From Anaerolineales bacterium (GTDB taxonomy: Bacteria; Chloroflexota; Anaerolineae; Anaerolineales; DRMV01): a stretch of 36,366 bases of DNA. A model generated the notes under the pieces. The model saw only the letters and a program-made list of their open reading frames with translations, searched no databases and had not been told where the DNA came from. The stretch is from NCBI GenBank assembly GCA_027019065.1, contig JALUXH010000219.1:1-36366 (forward strand), written 5' to 3'. Made by a program: the position numbers and the translations under genes. Positions 25,903 through 35,228 of the stretch are shown piece after piece (the stretch's first letter is position 1; the number at the start of each line of letters is the position of its first letter).

Positions 25903-27150
25903 TTACACTTTCGCGAGGGCGTCTTCCAGGTCGGCAAGGATGTCGTCGGTGTTTTCTATGCCCACGGAGAGGCGCACCAGGCCGTCGGTGATGCCGATGG
26001 CCTCCCGCTCTTCCCGCGGCACACCGGCGTGGGTCATGCTGGCGGGGTGCTCAATAAGGGTATCCACGTTGCCGAGGCTGACGGCCAGGGTGGCCAGTTT
26101 GATGTGCTCCATCAGGGCGGCTCCGGCTTCAAGGCCGCCTTTAAGTTCAAACGACACCATGCCGCCGAAGCAGTGCATTTGCTTTTTGGCCACGGCATGG
26201 CCGGGGAAGCTTTCCAGGCCGGGGTACATGACCCGGGCCACTTTGGGGTGTTTTTCCAAAAATCGGGCTACAACCATGCCGTTTTCGCAATGTCGCTGCA
26301 TTCTAACCTCAAATGTTTTCAAACCGAGGTTGGTCAGCCAGGTATCGAAAGGGCTGGGCGAGGTGCCGAGGCTTTTCAGCACGCTTTTGAAATCGGTGCG
26401 CATGAAATCAAGATGCGGGCTGACCACGGCGCCGCCCACCACCACCCCGTGGCCGGTGATGTATTTGGTGGTGGAGTGCAAAACAATATCAGCGCCCAGG
26501 GTAAGCGGGCGCTGACAATAAGGGGTGGCAAAGGTGTTATCCACACACATCCATGCCCCGTGTTGGTGGGCCATTTCGGCCACGCCCGCAAGGTCGGTAA
26601 TGTCCATGGAAGGGTTGGCCGGCGTTTCCACATAGGCCAGGCGCGCCTCAGGATGTTGGGCAAAAGCCGCCGCCCAGCCGTCAAGGTCATCGCCGTGAAC
26701 CCATACCACCTGAATGCCCAGCCGGGGCGCAATGTTGTGCAGGAATTCAAAGGTGCCGCCGTACACGACTTCCTGCGCAATGACCGTTTCACCGGCCTTC
26801 ACGCGAGACATGATGGTGGTGCTGACCGCCCCCATGCCGGTGGAAAGCACCCACCCGGCCACCAGGTCATCCAGGCTTTGGCCGGGATGCCGGCGCAGCA
26901 GGTCGTAGGCTTCCAGCGCGGCAATTTTGCGTGCCAGTTGCTTGCTGTTGGGGTTGCCGATGCGGGTGTAGATGTAGCCTTCCCGCTGGCCGGCGAACAG
27001 CGCCGCGCCGGTGGCCACATCGGGGAAACTGAAGGTGGAGGTCTGATAAATCGGGGTCACGTGGGCGTGGTTGGGGTCTTGCCCTTCGCCGACGTGGATG
27101 GCCAGGGTCCCCATACCCAGGCGCGACCAATCTTTTTCTGTTTGGCTCAT
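25903..27150 (-). CDS. Cys/Met metabolism PLP-dependent enzyme (cystathionine gamma-synthase / methionine gamma-lyase-like)
   Basis: TPIYQTSTFSFPD, YTRIGNPNSKQLARKIAALE, VDNTFATPYCQRPLTLGADIVLHSTTKYITGHG (PLP lysine). Confidence 0.93.
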   Translation of the reverse strand: MSQTEKDWSRLGMGTLAIHVGEGQDPNHAHVTPIYQTSTFSFPDVATGAALFAGQREGYIYTRIGNPNSKQLARKIAALEAYDLLRRHPGQSLDDLVAGWVLSTGMGAVSTTIMSRVKAGETVIAQEVVYGGTFEFLHNIAPRLGIQVVWVHGDDLDGWAAAFAQHPEARLAYVETPANPSMDITDLAGVAEMAHQHGAWMCVDNTFATPYCQRPLTLGADIVLHSTTKYITGHGVVVGGAVVSPHLDFMRTDFKSVLKSLGTSPSPFDTWLTNLGLKTFEVRMQRHCENGMVVARFLEKHPKVARVMYPGLESFPGHAVAKKQMHCFGGMVSFELKGGLEAGAALMEHIKLATLAVSLGNVDTLIEHPASMTHAGVPREEREAIGITDGLVRLSVGIENTDDILADLEDALAKV

Positions 27151-27222
27151 CTTTTTTCTCCTTGCGCGTTTGGGGTAGGATGGTTCGGTGCCGCGGCAGG
27201 CGGCTCGCGGGAAGCCCGCGCT

Positions 27223-28479
27223 TTACACCTGCAGGACGTGTTGCACGGAAGACGCCTGGGCGGGTTCGCGAGGCAGCACCACGACCATGGTCGTGCCTTT
27301 GCCTTCTTCGCTTTCGGCCCAGATGGCGCCGCCGTGGGCTTCGGCCATGGCTTTGGCAATGGCCAGCCCCAGCCCCAGCCCCCCGTGACGGCGGGTGAGG
27401 TGTTTTTCTACCTGATAGAAGCGGTCAAAAATGCGCCTCAGGTCCTGTGCGGGAATGCCGATGCCCGTGTCGCTGACCAGAATCTGGAAGTAATCTTCCA
27501 GCGGCTGCAAAGTCACGGCGACTTCCCCTTCGGCATCGGTGAAGGTGAGGGCATTTTGGAGCAGGTGGCGCAGCAAGATGCGGATTTTTTCAGGTTCCAC
27601 TTGGGCAGGGGTGGGGGTTTCCGGCAGGCGGAGCGTCAGCCGAATGCGCCGCGCTTCGGCTTGGGGCTGAAACGAGGTCAGCACTTCCTGCAGCAGGGCA
27701 TTCAGGTCGGTGCGCTGCAGGCGGAGGACGGTTTGCCCCTGCTGATAGTTTTCCAGTTGGCTGAGTTCTTCCACAATGTCTTTCAGCCGCAGGGCGGCCC
27801 GTGTCAGGGTTTGCATGGGGCCTTTGTAGGGCTCGTCAAGCACTTCCTGCAGGTGGGTGGCATAGCCGAGGATGATGCCCAGCGGCGTGCGCAGTTCGTG
27901 TGAGGCAATGGCGACAAAATCCGATTTCATGCGGTCTACTTTTTGCAGGGCTTCGTAGGCCTGCCTGGCTTCTTTGAGCAGCCGGGCGTTATGCAGCGCC
28001 ACCGCCGCATGGGCAGCCAGGGTTTGCAGGGCTTCCGCGTCTTCGTCGGTAAAGCCGCCGGGTTTGTTGAGGGCTTCCAGCACGCCCAGCGGGCGCTCTT
28101 CCAGCAGCAGAGGTACGGCCATCAGGTTACGGGTGGTGAACCGGAGGGCGCGGTCCACTTGCCGAAAGTGGCGCGGTGAGCGCGGCACATTCATTTCAAC
28201 AATCGGCTGACGTTGCGCCAGGGCTTTGCCCGCGATGCTCCCCCGCAGCGGGACGGACTGGTGTTTGAGGATTTCCCAATGCTCCGGCGTGGCGGCGGCA
28301 AAATGGAGTTGGTTGCTTTCTTCATCGTAGAGTAAAATAGAGGCGGCTTCGCTTTGGGTCAGTTCCATAGCCGCCCGAATGACCGTTTCCAGCACGGCCT
28401 GGGGTTCCAGGGTGGTACTGAGGGTGCGGCTGATTTCCAGCAGCCGCTCCAGGCGGTACACACGGTCGCGGGTGGGCAT
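27223..28479 (-). CDS. GAF domain sensor histidine kinase
   Basis: GAF-like N-term (LTQSEAASILLYDEESNQL...MAVPLLLEERPLGVLEALNKPGGFTDED); H-box ASHELRTPLGIILGY; GIGIPAQDLRRIFDRFYQVEKHLTRRHGGLGLGLAIAK. Confidence 0.93.
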   Translation of the reverse strand: MPTRDRVYRLERLLEISRTLSTTLEPQAVLETVIRAAMELTQSEAASILLYDEESNQLHFAAATPEHWEILKHQSVPLRGSIAGKALAQRQPIVEMNVPRSPRHFRQVDRALRFTTRNLMAVPLLLEERPLGVLEALNKPGGFTDEDAEALQTLAAHAAVALHNARLLKEARQAYEALQKVDRMKSDFVAIASHELRTPLGIILGYATHLQEVLDEPYKGPMQTLTRAALRLKDIVEELSQLENYQQGQTVLRLQRTDLNALLQEVLTSFQPQAEARRIRLTLRLPETPTPAQVEPEKIRILLRHLLQNALTFTDAEGEVAVTLQPLEDYFQILVSDTGIGIPAQDLRRIFDRFYQVEKHLTRRHGGLGLGLAIAKAMAEAHGGAIWAESEEGKGTTMVVVLPREPAQASSVQHVLQV

Positions 28480-28596
28480 GGGAAAATCCTCCACAGCGAG
28501 ATTATAGCATAGCAGCAGCGTTTGCAGCGTTCGGTGGGAGAGATGCCAGCCCCCCCGACGCCGACTTCACCCCACTTTTTCAGGAGGCAGCACATC

Positions 28597-29682
<1,086 letters not shown>

Positions 29683-29724
29683 CCGCGCCGTGGGCGGGAA
29701 CGGTGGTGCGGTACAATCAGGGGC

Positions 29725-30261
29725 ATGGACACCCTGGCAGGCAAATTGCGGCTGGCTCTTGCGGCGGTGGGGTTGGGGCTGCTGGGGTGGGGGCTGTGGC
29801 CCCTGCCGCGGCACACCTATACAAATGACCTTGCCGGGGCGCGGCTGACTTTCACCGTGCCCACAGCCCTGCGGCTGGGCGATGCCCCGCCCGCCCAACT
29901 GGAGGTGGCCCCCCTGAAGGCCGCGCCGGCCGAAACGGCGGCCCCGGCCCCCCTGCAACTGACCGTCCGCCTGACGCTTGATGGCGCACGCGCCGCGCCG
30001 CAGGGCGAAGCCCGCCTGACGCTGGGGAAAGCCGCCCCGGTGCGACTGGTTTGGCGCGTCCACCCGCAGGCACCCGGTAGCGTCCTCGGCAGCCTGTGGG
30101 TGTATCAGGTTTTCCCCGACGGCAGCCGCATGGCGCGCCTCACCTACCCCCTGCACTTGCGGGTGCTTGCCTTCCTCGGCCTGAATGGGCCTCAAGCCCG
30201 CCTGCTGGGCGCCTTCGCCCTTCTGGTTGCCGCTGTGCTCGCCTTCGCAGCGCGGCAATAA
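29725..30261 (+). CDS. Hypothetical membrane-anchored protein
   Basis: 178 aa; N- and C-terminal hydrophobic segments with periplasmic-like domain; TACAAT 8 nt upstream of ATG. Confidence 0.6.
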   Translation: MDTLAGKLRLALAAVGLGLLGWGLWPLPRHTYTNDLAGARLTFTVPTALRLGDAPPAQLEVAPLKAAPAETAAPAPLQLTVRLTLDGARAAPQGEARLTLGKAAPVRLVWRVHPQAPGSVLGSLWVYQVFPDGSRMARLTYPLHLRVLAFLGLNGPQARLLGAFALLVAAVLAFAARQ

Positions 30262-30307
30262 GGCTTCCCCCCTGCGCCGCGTTGCCCTTCCCGGAAAGGA
30301 GATCGCC

Positions 30308-31072
30308 ATGTCTCGCTTTGTTGACCTTTCAGCCCCCATTGCCCCCAGCCCCGAGGGCACGCCGCCTTTCCTGAAAACGGAAATTGAATATCACGACCAC
30401 CAAGCAGGGGCCGCGCAGGCGCAGGCTATCCTCAAGGTGCCGCCCGAACTTTTCCGCCACGGCGAGGGCTGGGCCACCGAAACCATCACCCGCCTCGGCA
30501 CCCACGACAGCACCCACATTGACGCCCCTTACCATTACAACAGCACCATCCAGGGCCAACCTGCCCAAACCATAGACCAACTGCCGCTGGAATGGTTTTT
30601 CAGCGACGGCGTGGTGCTGAACATGACCCACAAGGCCAAAGGCGACCCCGTCACCGTGGAAGACATTCAGCAGGAACTCGCCCGCATCGGCTACGCCCTC
30701 AAACCGCTGGATATCGTGCTGGTGCACACCGGGCAAGACAGGTTTTACCACGCCCCCGATTACCTCTTCCGCGGCCCGGGCGTTACAGCCGAAGCCACCG
30801 TGTGGCTGTATGACCAGGGCGTGCGCGTGATGGGCATTGATGCCTGGGGGTGGGATGAGCCGCTGGATCTCCAGGCGAAAAAAGCACTGCAGGCCGGGCA
30901 GCCGGGCGTGTTCTGGGCGGCCCATCAGGTGGATTTGCCCTACGCCCAAATAGAGCGGCTGGTCAACCTTGACCAACTGCCGCCGCTGGGCTTCAAAGTG
31001 GCCTGCTTTCCGCTGAAAATTCAAGGCGGCAGTGCGGGGCCGGCACGCGTGGTCGCCATTCTGGACACGTAA
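30308..31072 (+). CDS. Cyclase family protein (kynurenine formamidase-like)
   Basis: LGTHDSTHIDAPYHYN (HxGTHxDxPxH-type), SAPIAP, GDPVTVEDIQQEL, VDLPYAQIERLVNLDQLPPLGFKVACFPLKI. Confidence 0.9.
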   Translation: MSRFVDLSAPIAPSPEGTPPFLKTEIEYHDHQAGAAQAQAILKVPPELFRHGEGWATETITRLGTHDSTHIDAPYHYNSTIQGQPAQTIDQLPLEWFFSDGVVLNMTHKAKGDPVTVEDIQQELARIGYALKPLDIVLVHTGQDRFYHAPDYLFRGPGVTAEATVWLYDQGVRVMGIDAWGWDEPLDLQAKKALQAGQPGVFWAAHQVDLPYAQIERLVNLDQLPPLGFKVACFPLKIQGGSAGPARVVAILDT

Positions 31073-31109
31073 CCGTTCGGCCCCGGCAAGGAAAAACCAC
31101 AGAGATTTC

Positions 31110-31374
31110 GTAACTGTTCAGACTTGGAGACATCGCCCGCGGATGATGTGGCTCATCACCGATGGAGGCAGATTTAGGTCGCCAAGGTCGCCACAATGGC
31201 GCCAAGATAGCGCAAAGGGCGCAAAGGAAGCAAAGACGCAAAGTAAATTTCTGTGTTTTCTGTGGTTCTTCTGTGTCTTCTGTGTTTCCAATCGGTGCAA
31301 ATCTGTGAAATCGGTGGATATTTTTCTGCGAAATCTGCGGAATCTGTGGTTTCCCTTTACCAAGGCTGAATAGC
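31110..31374 (-). mobile_element. MITE-like element copy 3 (265 bp, inverted), flanked by 8-bp TSD GAGATTTC
   Basis: TIRs GTAACTGTTCAGACTTGG / CCAAGGCTGAATAGC; GAGATTTC at 31102-31109 and 31375-31382; body is near-identical reverse complement of copy 2. Confidence 0.85.
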
Positions 31375-31487
31375 GAGATTTCACAAATGCACACAGATTT
31401 TCTCTTTGCGCTCTTTGCTCCCTCTGCACGCCCCCTTCCCGGCGGCTTTGGCGTTTGGGGTGAAGGGCGGGAGGCCGGCCCTGTAAC

Positions 31488-32777
31488 ATGAAAATTTACC
31501 TGGATACCATTGGCTGCCGTCTCAATCAGGCCGAAATAGAACGCATGGCGCGGGAATTCCGCGCCGCGGGCCACGAACTGGTGGCTTCCGCAGGGGAAGC
31601 CGACCTTGCCGTGGTCAACACGTGCGCCGTCACCGGCCCCGCGGCCGCCGATTCGCGCCAGCGCATCCGCCGCCTGGCGCGGGCAGGCGTGCCGCGCATC
31701 GTGGCAACCGGCTGCTGGGCCACGCTGGAACCCGACCGCGCCGCCGCCCTGCCCGCCGTGGCCGCCGTGGTGCCCAACCCCCGCAAAGACGCCCTGGTGC
31801 CCGCGCTGCTGAACCTGCCGCCAGAACGCTTTGACCTGGAGCCCATCGCGCGGGAACCCATCCCCGGCAGCCGCGCCCGCACCCGGGCTTTCATCAAAGT
31901 TCAGGATGGCTGCGACAACCGCTGCACCTTCTGCATCACCACGGTGGCGCGCGGGCCGGGGCGCAGCCGCCCCCAGGCCGAAGTGCTGGCCGACATCCGC
32001 GCAGCCCTGCGCGGCGGCGCACAGGAAATCGTGCTGACCGGCGTGCACCTCGGCTCGTGGGGGCGCGACCTGACGCCTCCCCGCCGCCTGCGCGACCTCG
32101 TCGCCGCCGCCTTGCGCCAAACCGGCGTCCCCCGCCTGCGCCTCTCTTCCTTAGAGCCGTGGGACTTAGACGCCGATTTCTTCGCCCTTTGGGAAGACCC
32201 CCGCCTGGCCCCGCACCTGCACCTGCCGCTGCAATCGGGCAGCGCCGCGGTGCTGCGCCGCATGGCCCGCAAAACCACCCCCGAAACCTTTGCCCGCCTG
32301 GTGGCGGCAGCCCGCCGCCTGATTCCCGATGTGGCCATCACCACCGACCTGATCGCGGGCTTCCCCGGCGAAACCGAGAAAGAATTTGCCGAAACCCTGG
32401 CCTTCGTGGAGGCAATGGCCTTTGCCGGAGGGCATGTATTTACCTATTCCGAGCGCCCCGGCACCGCGGCGGCCTCCATGCCCCGCCCCGTGCCGCCGCC
32501 CGTGCGCAAGGCGCGCAACGCCGCCCTGCGGCAGGTGCTGGAAGCCTCGGCAGCCCGTTACCGCGCCCGCTTCGTGGGGCGCACCCTGACCGTGCTCTGG
32601 GAAAGCGCCGAGCCGCAGCCGGAAGGCGGCTTCCTGCTGCGAGGCATGAGCGGCCGCGGCCTGCGGGTCGCAGCCCGGGCCCCCGAAAACCTCTGGAACC
32701 GCCTGACGCCTGTCACCATCACCGCCGCGGGGGCAAACGGCCTGGAAGGCGAAATTGCGGCCCCGCCCCGGCCGTGA
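31488..32777 (+). CDS. mtaB: tRNA (N6-L-threonylcarbamoyladenosine(37)-C2)-methylthiotransferase MtaB
   Basis: MKIYLDTIGCRLNQAEIERMAREF, radical-SAM CDNRCTFCITTVARGPGRSR, TDLIAGFPGETEKEFAETLAFV. Confidence 0.93.
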   Translation: MKIYLDTIGCRLNQAEIERMAREFRAAGHELVASAGEADLAVVNTCAVTGPAAADSRQRIRRLARAGVPRIVATGCWATLEPDRAAALPAVAAVVPNPRKDALVPALLNLPPERFDLEPIAREPIPGSRARTRAFIKVQDGCDNRCTFCITTVARGPGRSRPQAEVLADIRAALRGGAQEIVLTGVHLGSWGRDLTPPRRLRDLVAAALRQTGVPRLRLSSLEPWDLDADFFALWEDPRLAPHLHLPLQSGSAAVLRRMARKTTPETFARLVAAARRLIPDVAITTDLIAGFPGETEKEFAETLAFVEAMAFAGGHVFTYSERPGTAAASMPRPVPPPVRKARNAALRQVLEASAARYRARFVGRTLTVLWESAEPQPEGGFLLRGMSGRGLRVAARAPENLWNRLTPVTITAAGANGLEGEIAAPPRP

Positions 32778-32810
32778 AAGGCGCACCCAGGCACAGAAGG
32801 GGCGTTGCCG

Positions 32811-33971
32811 ATGCCTGAACCCCGCGCAGCGCCGGCCCTGCCCGACCGCACCGCCCTGACGGCGCGGCTGAAAGCCGCAGCCCGCCGCCTCGGCTTCCAC
32901 CTGGTCGGCGTGACCGACTGCGCCCCCGCCGAAACTTACGCCGCCTACACGGCCTGGCTGGACGAAGGCCGCCACGCCGGCATGGCCTACATGGCGCGGG
33001 AACGCAACCGCGAGCGCCGCGCCGACCCGCGCCGCATTCTGCCGGAATGCCGCAGCATCCTTGTGCTCGGCATCCGCTATTTCCGGCAAAGCGCCCTGCC
33101 GCCGCCGGAAAAGGGGCAGGGACGGGTGGCTTCCTACGCCTGGGGAGCCGATTATCACGACATCGTAGTGGAGAAACTGCGCGCGCTGGTGGCCTTCCTG
33201 GAAGGCGAAATCGGCGCGCCCGTGCCCAACCGCTATTACACCGATACCGGCCCGGTGCTGGAACGCGAATATGCCGTGCGGGCCGGGCTGGGCTGGGTGG
33301 GCAAGAATGCCATGCTCATCCACCCCCGCCTCGGCTCATACCTCATTTTGGCCGAAGTGCTGCTCGGCGTGCCGCTGGAACCCGACCTGCCCTTCCCCAC
33401 CGACCATTGCGGCACCTGCACCCGCTGCATTGAAGCCTGCCCCACCCAGGCCATTTTGCCTACCCGCACGGTAGATGCCAACCGCTGCCTCTCTTACCTC
33501 ACCATTGAAAACAAGGGGGCGATTCCCACAGCGCTGCGCCCGCCGATGGGCGAATGGGTGTTCGGCTGCGATATTTGCCAGATGGTGTGCCCGTGGAACC
33601 GCCGCGCCCCGCTGGAAGGCGACCCGGCTTTTGCCCCCCGCCCCGAAGTGCCCCGCCCGCGGCTCGCCGCCGAAATGCGCCTTTCCCCCCAGGCCTTCAA
33701 CCGCAAATTCAAAGGAAGCCCCCTCAAGCGGGCCAAACGCCGCGGCTATTTGCGGAATGTGGCCGTGGCGCTGGGCAACATGGGCGACCCCGCGGCCGTT
33801 CCCGCGCTGGTGGAAGCCCTGCACGACCCCGACCCGCCGGTGCGCGCCCATGCCGCCTGGGCTTTGGGCCGCCTCGCCACGCCGGAAGCCTGCCGCGCCC
33901 TGGAAGCCGCATTGGATGCGGAAACCGACCCGGAGGTGCGCGCCGAACTGCGCGCGGCCCGCTGCCGATAA
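32811..33971 (+). CDS. queG: Epoxyqueuosine reductase QueG with C-terminal HEAT repeats
   Basis: GMAYMARERNRERRADPRRILPECRSILVLGIRYF, CGTCTRCIEACPTQAI, FGCDICQMVCPWNRRAP, HEAT-like ALGNMGDPAAVPALVEALHDPDPPVRAHAAWALGRL. Confidence 0.95.
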   Translation: MPEPRAAPALPDRTALTARLKAAARRLGFHLVGVTDCAPAETYAAYTAWLDEGRHAGMAYMARERNRERRADPRRILPECRSILVLGIRYFRQSALPPPEKGQGRVASYAWGADYHDIVVEKLRALVAFLEGEIGAPVPNRYYTDTGPVLEREYAVRAGLGWVGKNAMLIHPRLGSYLILAEVLLGVPLEPDLPFPTDHCGTCTRCIEACPTQAILPTRTVDANRCLSYLTIENKGAIPTALRPPMGEWVFGCDICQMVCPWNRRAPLEGDPAFAPRPEVPRPRLAAEMRLSPQAFNRKFKGSPLKRAKRRGYLRNVAVALGNMGDPAAVPALVEALHDPDPPVRAHAAWALGRLATPEACRALEAALDAETDPEVRAELRAARCR

Positions 33972-34057
33972 GCCGCGCAGTCGCCATTCCGCCTGCCCGG
34001 AAGAGGGGCGCCGAGGCGCAAGAGGAGCACAGAGACGCAGAGGAATTTCAAAACACG

Positions 34058-34161
34058 CGAAGCATCACGCCAAGAGCGCAAAGGGAGCAAAGACGCAAAG
34101 TCAATTTCTGGGTTTCCCTGGGGTTCTTCTGTGGCTTCCGGGTTTCCAATCGGCGCTCATC
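34058..34161 (-). repeat. Truncated relic of the same CACAGA/TTTGCG repeat family
   Basis: ACGCCAAGAGCGCAAAGGGAGCAAAGACGCAAAGTCAATTTCTGGGTTTCCCTGGGGTTCTTCTGTGGCTTCCGGGTTTCCAATCGG aligns with interior of copy 3. Confidence 0.65.
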
Positions 34162-34349
34162 GTAACGGTTCAGCCTTGGAAAAACAGGCCGCGGATGGCG
34201 CGGAATTTAGGTTGCCAAGATCGCCAAGCAACGGAAGTAAGTGTGGCGCTTTTCCGCGTTTTTCACCCAATCTGTGCCGATCTGTGAAATCTGTGGATGT
34301 TTTTTTCTGCGCAATCTGCGGTTTCTTTCTGCCGAGGCTGAACAGCTAC
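34162..34349 (-). mobile_element. MITE-like element copy 4 (188 bp, diverged/internally deleted)
   Basis: TIRs GTAACGGTTCAGCCTTGG / CCGAGGCTGAACAGCTAC; interior GGAATTTAGGTTGCCAAGATCGCC and AATCTGTGCCGATCTGTGAAATCTGTGGAT; no clear TSD. Confidence 0.7.
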
Positions 34350-34450
34350 CTGCAATCTTTGCCTGCAACCCTCCGCACCCCCACGTTTGACCTGCGGCGG
34401 AACATGCGCTAAACTGGAAGCGTCGTCCGCACGTGCCCCGGGAGGCTGAG

Positions 34451-35224
34451 ATGTGGTTCACCCAGGCAACCTTCATCGGCGTGGTGCCTTTGGCCGGGAG
34501 GCCCCTGGCCTACGCTGCGCTGGACGCCGAGCGCCGGCTGCTGGCTTTGGCGCAGGGCGACCTGGCCGAAGTGGTGGCCTTTTGCGGCGGCCAGCGGCAG
34601 GCCGTGGTGGCGATGGCGTCTCCCACCGCCCCCAGCCGCGGCCTGTTACAGCAGCCCGCCTACCGCGATGCGCTGGAAGCCCCTCTGCGGCCGGGACGGT
34701 GGCAGCAAGGCCGGGTTGCCGAATTCCAACTGCGCCGCCACAACCTGCGAATGCTGCCCACCCCTGCCGACCCTGCCCGCGCCCCTGCATGGATGCGCAT
34801 GGGGTTCCGCCTGTACAACCGGCTGCGCCAGATGGGCTACCGGCCTTACCCCGCCGAAGACAGCCCCCACCAGGTGCTGGAAACTTACCCCTACGCCGCC
34901 TTCGCCGCTCTGCTGGGACGCCTGCCCTTCCGCAAAAACACCCTGGAAGGGCGCATCCAGCGGCAATTGCTCCTTCAGGAGCAGGGCCTTGACCTCCCCG
35001 ACCCGCTGCGCATTTTTGAAGAGTTCACCCGCCACCGCTTCCTGAGCGGCGCGCTGCCGACCGAAGGGCTGCTCGCCCCGCAGGAACTGGATGCCCTGGT
35101 GGCCGCCTGGACGGCCTGGAAAGCCGCCGCCGCGCCGGAAGAAGTGATAGCCCTGGGCGACCCCGCCGAAGGGCAAATTGTGCTGCCCGTAGCCGCTTTG
35201 CACGCGCGTTACACAAGCCGATGA
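34451..35224 (+). CDS. DUF429 family protein
   Basis: FIGVVPLAGRPLAYAALDAERRLLAL, VVAMASPTAPSRG, GFRLYNRLRQMGYRPYP, VLETYPYAAFAALLGRLPFRKNTLEGRIQRQLLL; GGAGG SD. Confidence 0.75.
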   Translation: MWFTQATFIGVVPLAGRPLAYAALDAERRLLALAQGDLAEVVAFCGGQRQAVVAMASPTAPSRGLLQQPAYRDALEAPLRPGRWQQGRVAEFQLRRHNLRMLPTPADPARAPAWMRMGFRLYNRLRQMGYRPYPAEDSPHQVLETYPYAAFAALLGRLPFRKNTLEGRIQRQLLLQEQGLDLPDPLRIFEEFTRHRFLSGALPTEGLLAPQELDALVAAWTAWKAAAAPEEVIALGDPAEGQIVLPVAALHARYTSR

Positions 35225-35228
35225 CGCC

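Noticed and set aside
25804-27903. 699-aa plus-strand ORF
   Set aside because: Antisense to the PLP enzyme and histidine kinase; no motifs.
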